A stretch of 64,000 bases of DNA from Tetraselmis striata (taxonomy: Eukaryota > Chlorophyta > Chlorodendrophyceae > Chlorodendrales > Chlorodendraceae), in assembly GCA_006384855.1 (NCBI GenBank), contig VCJN01001983.1, forward strand, positions 89,058 through 153,057, read 5' to 3'. Both the position numbers and the translations under genes were made by a program. The notes beneath the pieces are model-generated. The model was not told where the DNA came from. It made no database searches and saw only the letters and a program-made list of their open reading frames with translations. This document shows positions 23,426 to 35,519 of the stretch, one piece after another. Numbering within the stretch: position 1 is the stretch's first letter; each line of letters begins with the position of its first letter.

Positions 23426-23690
23426 AAGTAAAAGTAAAGTTCGCACCGGGACATCGGCCGCAGCCGCCCCAGCACTTGACCTCTTGCGCCAACTGCCGTC
23501 GTAGGTCTGGCATAGCCCGTAGATCATTGCCTCATTCGAACTCCGAAGGGCTAATGCATCAACCGAGGAAACCCAGGCGGACACGCACGCCGGGACGACA
23601 TTGCCGAAATACATCGGCCAGGATTCGAGCCTGGTACCTCTCGCGTACGAGACGACCGCCGCTCAACCGAGCGGACAAGGGCTGTACCAT
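23426..23690 (-). mobile_element. tRNA-derived SINE, copy 2 (inverted)
   Basis: The reverse complement matches 23055-23310 over its whole length with scattered changes. Its B box reads GGCTCGAATCC and its tail is (ACTTTT)n-like. The two copies form a long stem with a 115-bp spacer. Confidence 0.7.
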
Positions 23691-24401
23691 GAGTTGCCGT
23701 CGTCTCGGCCTGAGACCGCTGTCTGTGTCTTCTATATACTTTCGGTGTGAATGCGATATAAGTGCGGGGATATAGTGGGATGGTGGATGAATGATTGCTG
23801 CACATCCGCTGACCTGGCGCCGGTTGGGAATTGCGCGCCAGCCAAAAAACTTATGATGAAAGTACAGTACTGTACGTTGGAGTCACGTGAACATGCTTGA
23901 TGAGCTGTAGTGCTGACGCGCGCGAGATCTGCTGCACATACCCGTACATCGTCAGCTACCGCCGATGATGCGGGCGCGCCTCGTCTTGCATCATAACATT
24001 ACGCTTATTCTGTGAATTATATTCGAAATTTTATCGCCTATAGTTCGTCTCTACGCTGCATCCGCAAACAGCCGAGCAGCAGCTAGTATGCGCTGAGCGT
24101 GTCAATGGCGCAACGACGCGAAGGCCGCGTTTCCGCATCTTCACTCATCACCTAGCATGCGCAACCGCGTCCCGCTTGGTCACTCAGCCTCTCACCACGT
24201 CAGCACGGACCTGCACCTGCCTCTCGCCGACCCGACAGTATCCCTGCTGCCGCCTGTCGACGCCCGTCGGGTGTTCCCCTCGCGCCCAACGCCTCACTCG
24301 TCCCTTTGTCGCCACTCGTCGGCAGATCCAACCGACGCGCTTCGCCCCGCTTGGCTCCACCGCTGCCAAGCAACGCCCCGTCGACGCCCATCCCCGTTGC
24401 A
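23691..24401. other. Upstream region of PYD1
   Basis: No separate gene recognised. The frame of PYD1 stays open upstream of its ATG from about 24306, but there is no earlier in-frame ATG in that stretch, so it is most likely 5'UTR and promoter. Confidence 0.5.
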
Positions 24402-25916
24402 ATGCCGTCCCTTGTCAGAACCTCCACCGCCCCTGTCACTTCACGCGCTGGGCTGCGGTCCGAGCGGCGGGCGCGTTGCGCCGAGCCGCGGGCTGCCCGC
24501 CGTGGCGCTCTGGCTGTGCGCAACTCCGCCAACAACGGCAACGGCAATGGCGCCGCTGGCTTCGAGCTCAAGGACGGCGCAGTAACCAGCGGGCCCAGCC
24601 TGGCCGTCGAGGTCGACGGCCTGAAAATGCCCAACCCCTTCGTCATCGGCAGCGGCCCGCCCGGCACGAACTACGTCGTAATGAAGAAGGCGTTCGACGA
24701 GGGCTGGGGCGGCGTGATTGCCAAGACGGTCAGCCTGGACTCTTCCAAGGTCATCAACGTTACGCCGCGCTACGCCAAGCTCAAGGGCTCCGACAACAAG
24801 GTGCTCGGCTGGGAGAACATCGAGCTCATCAGCGACCGCCCGCTGGAGGTCATGCTGGACGAGTTCAAGCGCCTCAAGCAGGAGTACCCCGACCGAATGC
24901 TCATTGCCTCCATCATGGAGGAGTACAACCAGGGCGCATGGGAGGAGCTCATTGGCAGGTTTGTCCCCGCCATCCCTTAACCCCCACCGCAACCTCCTTT
25001 GGTTGCCTGATCCTTCACGCCCGCTCCCCTTTCCTCTGTGTACCTGGCCTCCACTCGATGGACATGCTCCTGAAGAACGCCATGCTTTGCGTGACTGACG
25101 GCAGGTGCGAAGAGGTGGGCGTGGATGCCTTTGAGGTCAACTTCTCCTGCCCACACGGGATGCCGGAGCGCAAGATGGGCATGGCCATGGGGCAGGACTG
25201 CGAGCTGCTCGGCGAGGTTTGCGGCTGGATCAACAAGGCTGCCACCATCCCGGTGTGGGCCAAGATGACGCCCAACGTGACCGACATCACCGCCCCCGCG
25301 CGCGCCGCGATGGCCAACGGCTGCGACGGCATCGCCGCCATCAACACCATCCAGAGCGTGATGGGCATCGATCTCAAGACTCTGCGGCCAATGCCTACGG
25401 TGGAGGGCCACTCCACGCCGGGCGGCTACTCGTGCAAGGCGGTCAAGCCAATTGCGCTGGCGCGCGTGATGTCCATCGCCAAGATGCTCCAGGCGGAGTA
25501 CCCGAAGGGCTCGCTCTCCGGCATCGGTGAGTTCCTCTTGCGCTGCTCCCAGCCTGGACTGTATGCATCAGTTGGAACTCTTGACAGTGTTGAGGCATGG
25601 CTCCCTCCAGCACCAGCCCCATCTTCGGGCTAGGCTTGCGGCACAGATTGAGCGCCTTTTGCAATTGGTGCACGCAGGCGGCGTGGAGCACGGCACCGAC
25701 GCCGCCGAGTTCATCCTCTTTGGCGCCAACACCGTGCAGGTCTGCACCGGCGTCATGATGCACGGCTACCCGCTGGTGAAGACTCTGTGCGCGGAGCTGC
25801 AGGGCTTTATGGTGGAGCACGGCTTCAACAGCGTTGAGGAGTTCAGGTGCGGCTGCTGCAGTGGAGGTAATGTTGCGAGTCCCTGCGACAGGGCGATGCA
25901 AAGCCATGCCTTGCTG

Positions 25917-25954
<38 letters not shown>

Positions 25955-26137
25955 TTCCGCCTTCTCTCTCCTGGCCCCAGGGGCTTGTCGCTGCCTTACA
26001 TGACGACGCACACGGAGCTGGTGCGCATGCAGAAGGAGTCCATCGCTGCGAAGAAGGCCAAGACGGGCCTTGCCAATGACGCCGACTGGGACGGCGACAA
26101 GTTTGTGGAGAACGCGGAGTCGATGGTCAGCAAGTGA
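24402..26137 (+). CDS. PYD1: Plastid dihydropyrimidine dehydrogenase (NADP+), plant type, four exons
   Basis: Exons 24402-24958, 25105-25526, 25678-25846 and 25981-26137 join in phase to give 434 aa, close to plant PYD1 (about 426 aa). The first ~50 residues are rich in Ser, Arg and Ala (a plastid transit peptide by composition). The mature part is a flavin-binding TIM barrel of the DPD/class-1 dihydroorotate dehydrogenase type: PNPFVIGSGPPGTNY, VIAKTVSLDSSKVINVTPRY, NFSCPHGMPERKMG, WAKMTPNVTDI, AINTIQSVMGID and the phosphate-binding end NTVQVCTGVMMHG. The enzyme starts uracil and thymine breakdown by reducing them to the dihydro form. Unlike animal DPD it lacks the N-terminal FeS/FAD/NADPH modules, as in plants. 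At the place of the animal catalytic cysteine (ACGQD) the sequence has Met214 (MAMGQD). Intron 3 ends with a C-run (25922-25954) just before the acceptor. Confidence 0.93.
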
Positions 26138-27153
26138 GCGGCCATCGGGCATGATCGTCTCTTGATGCGACAGTCTGTCCATCGTGTATACAACCCTTTC
26201 AATGGGATGTACATGTATTATATAACATCACAGAGCGTCCTCCTCCTCTGAAGGGAGGGAGGTGGCGGAACAAATTTGGAATTTGAAATTTCTTTCAAAT
26301 TTTTCCTGCTTAGTATTTGATGCTCAACAGGCCAGCTGTCTTACGGCCCGGCTGCACCAACCCGCATGGGGTCCACTGACGAAAGCGCGTAGCGTGCATC
26401 CCTCTGAAGGTCAGGGTGGCGGAACATTGCGAGTGGGGCAACAGGCAGCACTCTGCACATCCTGCCCGCTCGCCCTGTCTATCGGCTCAGTAGCTGCAGC
26501 AGCTGGGCGGCGGCGGTTGCCAAGTGCCTGGGAGTGCTGTGTAATAACAATTCTAAAGAGGGGCATCGCCAATGTCTATCGGATGCAGCAGTACACTTCG
26601 ACCTCTGCTTCAGCACTGCTTATCAATTGACTCGATGTGGACCGTCCTTCTAGATAGGCACGGCCTGCGCTACAAGCAAATGTAGAAGGCCCGAACATTC
26701 CACGGTGCCGCGTCGTGCAAAGCTACTACATGAGCTCGTCGGAAGATAGGAATATCAGCAATGAGCCGTCGCAATGGGCAAGCGGTGCGGAAGCCGCAGA
26801 CACCGGTAGTAGTTATTTGTGTGCCTGTAATTATTAATCTTCTATTCTTAACTCAATGCAGCATTTTGCATCGAGAGCGCTATATGACAGTGTTGCAAGC
26901 GGCAGTATATTGGTAACCGGCGGCCGGCGCGTTCAGCCCTGCGGCTGGTTACGCGGAGTACACTGTATACATGCACAGAAGGTCGTCCGCGTGCTTTCTG
27001 TCGTGGATCGCTACTCCTGTACTCGTATGCCTGATGCGCGGTAGTGTCGACTGATTCATCACTGCTGAAACTGCAGCGTCTGGCTCGAGTTGTGCCATCG
27101 GTCATCCGAGCAGTACGGGGTAGGACGTAATAGGAGGCTCACACATATCAGAC
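26138..27153. other. Intergenic, no gene recognised
   Basis: Holds the PYD1 3'UTR. A CTCTGAAGG...GGTGGCGGAACA-like block occurs twice (about 26248 and 26402). No other gene seen. Confidence 0.5.
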
Positions 27154-27756
27154 TCAAACGTCCAAGTCATCGTCGTCAAAAAAGTCCTCGAACACCTCTG
27201 CTGCTTTCATCCACGTGTCCCGCATCGAGGCAGACGCCTTCAGTGACTTGACACGGCGAAGGAGTGTTCGTCCGTCAGTAGCCTGGCTGTCGCAGGACAG
27301 CCCCAAGATCGGCGACTCTCCCATAGGCCTGATGGCGCAGCCTTCGGGGATCTCATCTTGTGCATCCTGCCTGCTTAGCTGCGCCGTGCTTGACGACGAC
27401 GTTGACCATGGCCTTTCGTCGACGAGACCGTCCGCTAAAAGTGCTGATAATCGCTTCAACGCTTCCTCGGTTATCTTCGTTGGCGCAGGAGCGACGCCAG
27501 TGTGAGCACTTCTGGTGCTATGAATTTCCGCACAGCCGATCCGACCAGAATAAATCCCGTCGTCTTCGGCGTGTGGTACTCGCAGCGGTAGTTCAGGCCA
27601 AGTCTTCCGGTGTACCTCAGTCGAGAGGGGCGTGCTGCTGCCTTCGAGCAACGTCGCGACCATTTTTCCGTCGCACGCGTACACTACCTCATCGTCGTCG
27701 GAATGGAATATGGTAGCCCCAAGACACGACGAGCGCAATATTCCAAGGAAATTCAT
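27154..27756 (-). CDS. Unrecognised 200-aa protein
   Basis: A single uninterrupted minus ORF from ATG 27756. I do not recognise a family. The N terminus (MNFLGILRSSCLGATIFHSD) and the segment ending KMVATLL look like a folded start. A weakly helical part (TKITEEALKRLSALLADGL) is followed by a Ser-rich stretch. The C terminus has a helical basic part (GRTLLRRVKSLKASASMRDTWMK is split across it) and an acidic end, VFEDFFDDDDLDV. No signal peptide or membrane segment is obvious. It lies tail-to-tail with PYD1 and stands apart from the transposon blocks. It could instead be one exon of a longer gene. Confidence 0.5.
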   Translation of the reverse strand: MNFLGILRSSCLGATIFHSDDDEVVYACDGKMVATLLEGSSTPLSTEVHRKTWPELPLRVPHAEDDGIYSGRIGCAEIHSTRSAHTGVAPAPTKITEEALKRLSALLADGLVDERPWSTSSSSTAQLSRQDAQDEIPEGCAIRPMGESPILGLSCDSQATDGRTLLRRVKSLKASASMRDTWMKAAEVFEDFFDDDDLDV

Positions 27757-29110
27757 CTATCAAACGTTTTCGTCTTGAGTGTGTGAAGATTTCGTCGCGG
27801 GGTGAGCCGGTCGAGCGGCCGCTTTTGCAGTGGAGAGAGGGCAACCAGTGCAACAGTGGTCACCGTCCGTGGAGGCAGTCGAGCCGGGCAATACCGTCAA
27901 TGGGATATCTGCAGTTGAGAGGAAGCGGTGCGGGAGGGGGGTATCTCGAAGAGCGGGTTGGGGTTGATGTTGCTGGAGAGTATGTACACTCAGAGTAGTC
28001 ATACCGAGGTCGGCGGTACATAATAGTCGCTACATCATCCATCGGCGCCAGGAAACAACAGCACCAGACGCGCGCCAAGCCCGTTGGGTACCCGTACCGG
28101 TATCAGGTACCGGTACGAGGAACTCAAAACAGTAAGGACCTTTCGTAGTGGATCTGATCGTCGTAGTATCGTCCATGTGTACATAGCAGCCGTATATAGC
28201 CGTAGCGACAAAACCGGTAATAGGGTATACCCGTCGTGCGATACCCGTGGTAGAGATGCTGCAGTCGCTTCATATCATATTCCGCCGCCGGTTTTCAAGC
28301 ACCGCAATCACAGTAAAATACATATCGCTCGCGATATATGAACACAGGTAGCCTTGACTCCTTCTTGGTTCTTGGCTCCCTGTCCTCCTGCTCGACCCTG
28401 GTTTCAGGCTTTTGTCTCTCTTTTGCTGGCAAGCTTTCATAGTTGCTGTTAGTTCTGTTTGTAGTGCGCTTTTCTGAAAGCCCTAACATGTAATAGGTAT
28501 CCTGTTTCCATTCCTGTTTCCATCCCGCCTTATGCGGGATGCGGGCCGCTTTTAGGCGGCTTGCTGTGTTGATTTTCTAATCCTGTACAGGTACTGTCAA
28601 TAAGGACCTACGATACTGTTCTGCAAACCACACTACTACAGGCGTCAAAAGTGATACACGGGTGGGTCGTAACCATCCGTGCGCAGGCGGCTGCACGCCA
28701 CATGTCGCCAAACTGATTGCCGCCCTCTGGGCATATGTCATCCTCATCTTCCCCCGAGCTAGTAGCAGCCGCCCCTAGTAATCCTTAGTCGCACAATTAA
28801 TGAGATGGCGTGCAGGGGACACATACGCATTTTCATCTAGCAGCATTGGTATGAAATGCCAATCCATACATCTTATTGTCAGATGATGGAAAATTACTGC
28901 GTTACATTAGGGTTACATTAGGGTTATCTAAGGCATTTCGATTCCCTACTCTGAAAACATGCGGGGTTATGTTGCGGCTATCTTGCGTCGCAAGCCCATG
29001 GCCGCGCTTGGCGTATGCGCTTCATAAATCAGCAATACCCGCCCGCTAGTGCGCCCCGGAAAGAACGGAAATTGCCGGTTAGCAATAAAATGCGCAAAAT
29101 CGCAGTGTCA
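27757..29110. other. Intergenic; palindromic motifs, no gene
   Basis: Contains the likely promoter of the 200-aa ORF, a GTACC/GGTAC-rich stretch at 28085-28125, and two adjacent short hairpins at about 28525-28562 (CCCGCCTTATGCGGG and GCCGCTTTTAGGCGGC). A GGCGTCAAAAGTGATA block (about 28639) recurs inverted near 36846. No ORF is convincing. Confidence 0.45.
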
Positions 29111-29586
29111 GAGGGAGATTATTGAAGTGATGGCTGAGTGGCACTGTCACTATAGTGGAAGAGTCGGCGAGAGTCGGCACGCATGCGTCGAGTCACGTCG
29201 AGTGCCAAAAAGCGAGGTGCAAGCTGGAAAAGGAAAAGCTGCTGTGAGCCGTGGGCGATGGACGAAAGGTAGTCGATGTCGCCGTGGTGATGGCTGAGTG
29301 GCACTGCCACGGGAGAGAAAGGGTGAGTCGGAACATTTCTGGGGAGAGCAGTTGACTGAATTTACAGAAGCTGAGGCTGACAATTTATCCCAGCCGGCTA
29401 GGTGTCGACGAAGGTAGACACCGCTCCATCAAAGAAGACAATCCGGCAAAAAAGTCTAAGTGCCGTACTCTGGCAGCATCTGGGTGTCGTACATCTTAGG
29501 CACATGTACGGCAGTAGCACTTCACAATGCGGATTTCCCGGAGAGAAAATGCGGATTCAGGGTACCGGGGTACCCTCGGTCCGACA
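29111..29586 (-). repeat. Probable 3' LTR of the Copia element
   Basis: Direct repeat of 36041-36513 with scattered differences. It starts TGTCGGACC in element orientation, right after the polypurine tract. Its outer end stops matching at GAGGGAG. Confidence 0.7.
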
Positions 29587-29593
29587 CCCCTCC

Positions 29594-31247
29594 TCATCCT
29601 GTGAAATCCCGCGGGCGCAGGACATATAGCGGTAGAGGCGCAACGGAAGGCTCCTCGGATGACCCCATCAGGAAAGCGCGGAAATGAAGAAAGGTAGTTA
29701 GTGGTAGCGTTTTAGAGAAGAAATCGGCCAGCTGGTCTGCGGTAGGCGTGTAGTGCATGTCGATGATGCCGTCTTGGCAGAGTTGGGCCGCGTATGGGAA
29801 CTTGAGGTCAATGTGGCGTTGCGCGCATGTAATCATACCATGCTTCACCTGAACGATGCACGCATGGTTGTCCGCACACACCCGCACTGGGTCAGTGGTG
29901 GGGTGGCTGAGCTGGCGCAGGAGAACGCGAATAAATGCCATGCATTTGCAGGCCATGCAGAGCCCCACGAACTCCGCCTCGGCTGCAGATAGGGCCACGC
30001 GCTTTTGAACCTGCGCGCGGTAGGCGACTGGGGTGCCGTGCACCAGGGCGAGATAACCAGTAGTGGAGCGGCGTTTGGGCATGAAGGTTGCCCAGTCATC
30101 ATCCACCAAGCAAGAAGATGAAGTCAGGTGCCCCGTTGTCCAGTTGCTTCCGGAAAATGAGGCCATGGCTGGGGGTGCCCTTGAGGTAGCGCAGCACCGA
30201 TATGGCGATCTGCCAGTGACGCTCGGTGGAGGATGCCATATAGGCGCACAGTCGGCCGACCACAAAAGCAGTATAAGGACGCGATGCCACAGCCAGCTAG
30301 ATAAGGCTGCCAACAAGATTGGGATAGGGAAAGAGTTTGGTGTCGAGAGGCGCGCTTGTAGGGGCATAAAAATCGGTATCCGGCGTGCATGGCAGGCGGC
30401 GAGGCGTGCACTCCGTCATCTTGAAGGTAGTCAGGATGTCGTTGATGTATTCCTCCTGATGGAGGTGGATCACGCCGCTCGGCTTGCGGTCAATGGCCAT
30501 GCCAAGAAGCCAGGTGCATAGCAGGCCGTCAGTGGTTGCATCAAACGTAGTGAAGAGAGAAGTCTGAAAACGCTCCTGGATGTTGGACGATGGGGAGGTA
30601 GCCAGCATGATATCATCAACGTAGACGCATAGGATGGCCAGCAGGGAGCCATCGGCGGCGCTCAGTGTCCATACGCCGGGATCGCACTCGGAGCTGATGA
30701 AGCCGAAGTCACGGAGAAAGGAAGAAAAGCGCAGAAACCATGCCTTGGCCGCCTGCGGCAGGCCGTAGAGTGCCTTAACGAGTTTCCAAGCATGGTCCTT
30801 GTAGCCGGGGAGGGGGGTGGCTGGGTAAACGTAGACATCTCCAGCGAGGTGACCGTTGAGGAAGGCACATGTGACGTCGAACTGGTATAGCTCCCAGTCG
30901 AGTTGAACTGCAAGAGCAATAGTGGTGCGCAAGGCGATGAAGCTGGCGATTGGGGCATAGGCCTTGGTGTCATCATAGTTCTCGCCGGCAGTGAGTTGAT
31001 CGCCGCGGACGACTACTATGGCCTTGCGCTTGATGAGGTTGCCGTCCTTGTCGTGTGTGTTCGCGAAGGCCCACGCCGTGTGTATGATGATCGCTGACGG
31101 GTTGTTGCGTCGAAGCTCAGGGACGCCGATCCAAACAAAAGTCTCCATCTTGGTGATAGAGGCAATCGCATGGTCCATGGACTGTTTCCATTCATCGGGG
31201 TGATTACTGGAGATGGCCTCCTTGTAGTTGCGCGACGCCTTGGACAC
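29594..31247 (-). pseudogene. Copia reverse transcriptase and RNase H, broken
   Basis: The RT frame (31247-30297) has QLDWELYQFDVTCAFLNGHL, KALYGLPQAAKAW and the catalytic YVDD box (LCVYVDDIML). It stops at a TAG just after GSLI, where Copia proteins continue with an aromatic residue, so one nonsense change ended the frame. The following segment (ASRPYTAFVVGRLCAY...) is open to 30099 and then shifts frame. RNase H follows with ALSAAEAEFVGL, a DNHACI segment, HIDLKF and ADQLADFFSKTL, ending at 29594. Confidence 0.8.
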
Positions 31248-31319
31248 GCGGACAGTGGGTATGTGGACAGTGGTAGTGGTGCTGAGTAGGGGCGCACAAC
31301 CTCCGCGATGGCGGATGTC

Positions 31320-32400
31320 ACTAGCGTGGGGTGGTAGTCGCTGAGGTCGAAATAAGGGGAAGGTAGTCGCGCCGATCCACTAATGTGAGGAGTTGGTAGT
31401 GTTGTGGCGCCCCCCTCCTAGTGACGCGGAAGATACTGCTCGTCTTGATGCGGAGGTGGGGGCCCCTCCTGCGCCGAGGCAAGCGCCGCTGATGGCGGCA
31501 TGGGTGGCGGTGCTTGTGGCCCCTCTTGCCGGTCCGAGGGTTGCGGCTCGTCCAACAGGTGGTCATCGTCGGGGAGCTGGAAGACTGGCATAGAGAGAGC
31601 CGGTGTGTTGGAGAAGGGCTGTGTTACCTCGTCAAAGATGACATCACTGTTTCTCACATGGTAGCCGGGTTGTAGATGCGGTAGCCAGCGGTGTCGGCAT
31701 GGTGGCCAACGTAGATGCCCGGCAAGGATGTAGGTGTCATTTTGCCCTTGGCTGCGCTCATAGGCACAGGGATGTTGACCCAGGCGACGCAGCCGAGGAC
31801 ATGCAGGTCGGTGAGGTCGGGCTTGCGGCCGGCCATCAGCGTGTAGGGTAAGGCGTTGACGGACGAGCTCCACTGTCGGTTGCAGAGATAGACGGCGTGA
31901 AAATACGCCCAATCCCAAAAGGTGCAGTCGAGGCCGGCGTGGAGGAGCATGGCTTGGGCACACTCACCGATGATGCGGAAAGAGCGCTCCGCCAGGCCCG
32001 CCCAATGATGAGAGTGAGACGAAGTAAATTCCAGCGCGATGTTGAGGTCGGCGCATGCTTGACGAAACGGAGAGCCGGTATAAACTGCGCTGCGATCGGC
32101 ACGTATGCATTGGATGGCGTGACCCATGCCGAGCACTGCCGCATGAAGTTGACGGACGGCTCAAACGGCCTCGTCGTTGGTGCGAATAGTGATTGCGACC
32201 TTCACGCCAGTGTAGGAACCCACTGCGCCGAAGATATGCTGCGCTCCAGTGACCGACGGGCAAGGTCCCTTCCAGTCGTCGATTACCACGAGCACGTATG
32301 GCGCTGTCGCGCGTGGGGAGGGCTGCCGGTTGACCGACTGCTGCTGGTGGCACGGCGAAAATATATGGTCGACGACTAGAGAGGTTGGCAGCTGGAGGAT
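31320..32400 (-). pseudogene. Copia integrase, broken
   Basis: The upstream frame ends around 32161 with the start of the integrase core (VLVVIDDWKGP). The core continues in another frame, 32136-31654, with IRADRSAVYTG, FTSSHSHHWAGLAERSFR (the Asn-Gly usually found here is altered) and FWDWAYFHAVYLCNRQ. The GPY-like tail contains LPGIYVGHHADTAGYRIYNP. G- and C-runs at 32586-32611 and 32810-32827 fall in the linker between Gag-Pol parts and are read as poly-Pro/poly-Gly. Confidence 0.7.
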
Positions 32401-33339
32401 CGGCGCAGCGGTTAGGAGCGGTAGCGTTGGTTGCGGGTCGCCACGCAAGGCGTCCTGCTCCGCATGAAGGACGTGGGACGCCAACGCCGCTGAGGCCGGG
32501 AATGTGGGCGAGGTGAGGCATAGGGGTTGGGCCGGGGTGGGGACGGGTTGAGGACGTTGCCAAGTGATGTCGTCTAGGTGGATGGGGGGGGGGGGGGGGG
32601 GGGGGGGGGGGTCGAGGGGGTAGGGATGGGAGTAAATGTTCCAGCGGGGGGGAATGTCGGGGGTAATGAAGATCGCGAAGGTGTCGAGGTGAGGGCGGAA
32701 GTGATGGACACGCCATGGGTGTGAGAACGGGGACTCGAGGTCGTCATCAGAGTCGGAGTAGGGGACGTGCCAGGGGTCATGTATGTCATCCTCCGCGTTG
32801 TCCTCGCCCCCCCCCCCCCCCCCCCCCACCCCCTCATGCGCTCCGGTGGCCGCCCCTCCTGGGGCTGCGGTGGGGCAGGTGAGCATGATGGGCCGGCTGT
32901 CGTGGTGTTGTGCCGACGTGGACACACCCACGAACGGGAAGACCTCCTGGTGTCCTATCGGACGCTGGCTGGAGTTGTTGTTGGCCTACTGATGCCCCTG
33001 GTTCTGATTTCCGGCCGGGGAGACGAACCCCGCCGGCTGCTGATGGCGTTGCATGCCGTCGTTGCCGCCATGGTTGGTCCAACGCTGCCGCTGGAGCCTG
33101 TCCTGATTAGTATGGTTGTTGCCGTAAAAATGCTGACATGGTGGCGCCTGATGGTTGTAGTTGTCACGCGGGTTGTGGCCATAGCTAGCGTTGACGCGAA
33201 TCTCCGCACGTTCGCGCTGATGGCGGTCATAGCGAGGGTCGTGCATGGTGCTGGTTGGCGTGGTGTCATACGCATAATGTTGGTATGGCTGCTGGTCCCA
33301 CACTGCTGTTGGGTGTATATGGCATGGACGGTCACACCT

Positions 33340-34201
33340 TTAGCATACGACGTCGGGCATGTTGGCGTGCTGCGGGTCCCTGGGGCTGTAGGAATTGAGG
33401 TTTGGCGGGTACACGCGGACGCACTGCTGACGCTAACGCTTGCGCGCCTCCATGTTCTGTCCAGCGCTGATGATGGTTGCCAGCTTCTCGTTGACAGTGC
33501 CCGCCGAGATGGTGGTGTCGACGATATGATCGCAATCTGGGCGAAGCCATGGGATGAGGTAGTTGGTGGCTACGTACTCGAAGGTCCACTGGCCATGTGC
33601 CTTGTTCAACAGATTCCATAGGTTCCGGTAGCGCCGAACATACACCTGAACCGGCTCATTCAGAAGCTGGCCCGCTACGATCTCCTCCTCCAAGTGCTTG
33701 CGCTCCTCCATGGCCGAGCTCTGGAGCTCAGTGAGAAGGGCCTTCCTGGCCGTATATCCACGCTTTCTGGAGTCCATGCATGCTGATGCTGTTGACTATG
33801 GCCAGTGCCATGGGATAATTCGCTTCAGCATGGCGCAAGGCGGCCACGAGGATCATTTGTTCTTGACGGGTGCCTTTGCCCTTGGTGGTGTAGTCCAAGT
33901 AGCCGGCGCTGCCGAGAGAGATTTTGATGGCTTGAGCGTTGTCCCGCGTAGTGATGGTGTTGTCCCAGATGTGGACGTTCTTGAGGTCGAGCGTCGGCTT
34001 CACTGCAGCCGGCTTGATATGCTGGATGTCACATGAGTCACTGTCTGATGCATCGTCTAGGCTGAAGGCGTCTTCAGAGTTGGTATCATCACGGACGTGA
34101 GGTAGTGGTGGAGCGCTGCTAGGGTCCGTCTGGATCGCACTCTGCCGAGCCAGATTGGCCAGGGGGGTGTTCATCATGCCGGTGGTAATGCTGGTAGACA
34201 T
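33340..34201 (-). pseudogene. Copia Gag, frameshifted
   Basis: Starts at ATG 34201 (MSTSITTGMMNTPL). The first half contains an acidic Ser/Asp stretch and LKNVHIWDNTITTRDN. Near 33770 the frame shifts; the second half (33777-33433) has QLLNEPVQVYVRRYRNLWNLL, typical of the Copia Gag helical core. A Cys/His-containing remnant at about 33350 may be the zinc knuckle. Confidence 0.6.
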
Positions 34202-34229
34202 CGCGAAGGGATGGCGCACTCGTGCTGTA

Positions 34230-34345
34230 ATATGTATATGAAGTAACTTGACAGTTGAATCAGCGATGCGTCGAAACTTTTAAAGGAACGGGTTCTAAAT
34301 CACTGGCATACAGTTCCATTAATTGGATTGCCAGCGCTTTGAAGT
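34230..34345 (+). repeat. Dispersed repeat, part 1 (inverted copy at 61.8 kb)
   Basis: The TGAAGTAACTTGACAGTTGA block and its neighbours match the reverse complement of about 61780-61890. Confidence 0.6.
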
Positions 34346-35519
34346 AGCGACTATGAACTCGCGTGTGGCTTGCATAGAAGTCACCAGGCGCAGCGTTTCG
34401 AGCGGCGGCTCACCAGATTATAGTACTCAGTAGTACATGTCAGTAGAAAAGCGCTTGTAAGCGAGTACCATTTTTTTTCCAGCAGCGAGTAGCGAGTAAT
34501 CCTTAGCGAGCAATTACCCTACTATGGGGCACCTTTCCGTTTAACCTAATCTCCCGAATCGCCACATTACTGCATGCCATCCCCGTCTTTTGCATCCCAT
34601 TCCGGGTGCTGTTGGCTGTCTGTTGCATGTTCTATGACTCAATTCGACAAAGTTTAGGCATAGAAGTGCCGGGTTCAGAGGGTGGGGGTCGGGCCTTTTT
34701 AAAAAATCGGAGTTTGCAAATTATGGGGCACCCCGTGCGGCGTGCCTGCCGCGCACCATCACCTAGGGACACATGCGCGGCGACGTCACAACCACGGCCG
34801 GCCAGGAGGCTAAGGACGCCCCCACGCCCCCTATCTGCCCACGTTGGTGTCTAGAGGGGCTAGAGGCTGCCGAGGTGGTGGCGATCCCTGCGCCGTGGCG
34901 AGGATCTGGAGCGCTATCGCGGTTGATGAGGTCGGATCGGTCCGGGGGGCGCCCGTTGCTTGCGACTCTGCTGGCGTCTCGGGCGCGCCAGGCCCAGCCG
35001 GCAGAGCCTCCGCCGCGGCGCTCTGGCTGCAGCAACGGCCCTGGCCATAGCCTGATTGGCAATGTGCTCTGCGTCGCGGAGAGAAGGCGCGCCGCCCGTT
35101 TTTTTTCCGAGCCGACTCGCCAAGATCGCTGCTGCTCGCACACGCACGCACGCACGCCCGCCGACCTCCCCCGCGACAGACCAACGCAGCAGGCCTTCAC
35201 CCCATCATCGTTGCTAGGTATGTCACGTCACAGCAGGCCATGGTGGCGAGCCAGGTTACGAGAGGAGGTGTCGTCGGCTGGCAGAGAGCGGCCACGTGTT
35301 GCGGGTGAAGATTCGAAGTTTGAAATTTCACATTTTCTGAGCTGACTTACCTCCACTATCCCGGTCACAGCTCCCACATACGAGGCATGCGCGCACCGCC
35401 CGCTTAAAAAAACCTAGCAGACAGATAGGTCTAGGGCTGGTGAGAAGCCCACCTCCATTCCTGCAATCCTATTGGCTATGGCTGGCCTTGCCCCGAGAGG
35501 GTGCCCCATGATTTGGGTG
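34346..35519. other. Interior of the Copia leader region, no gene recognised
   Basis: A TTTTTTTTCC-containing stretch with GAGTAGCGAGTA words (about 34450-34520), then a GC-rich part (34740-35220) with open frames but no recognised domain. This could be sequence inserted into the repeat family that brackets it. Confidence 0.35.

Noticed and set aside
24176..24401. A longer N terminus for PYD1
   Set aside because: The open frame upstream has no in-frame ATG before 24402, and the transit-peptide-like sequence begins there.
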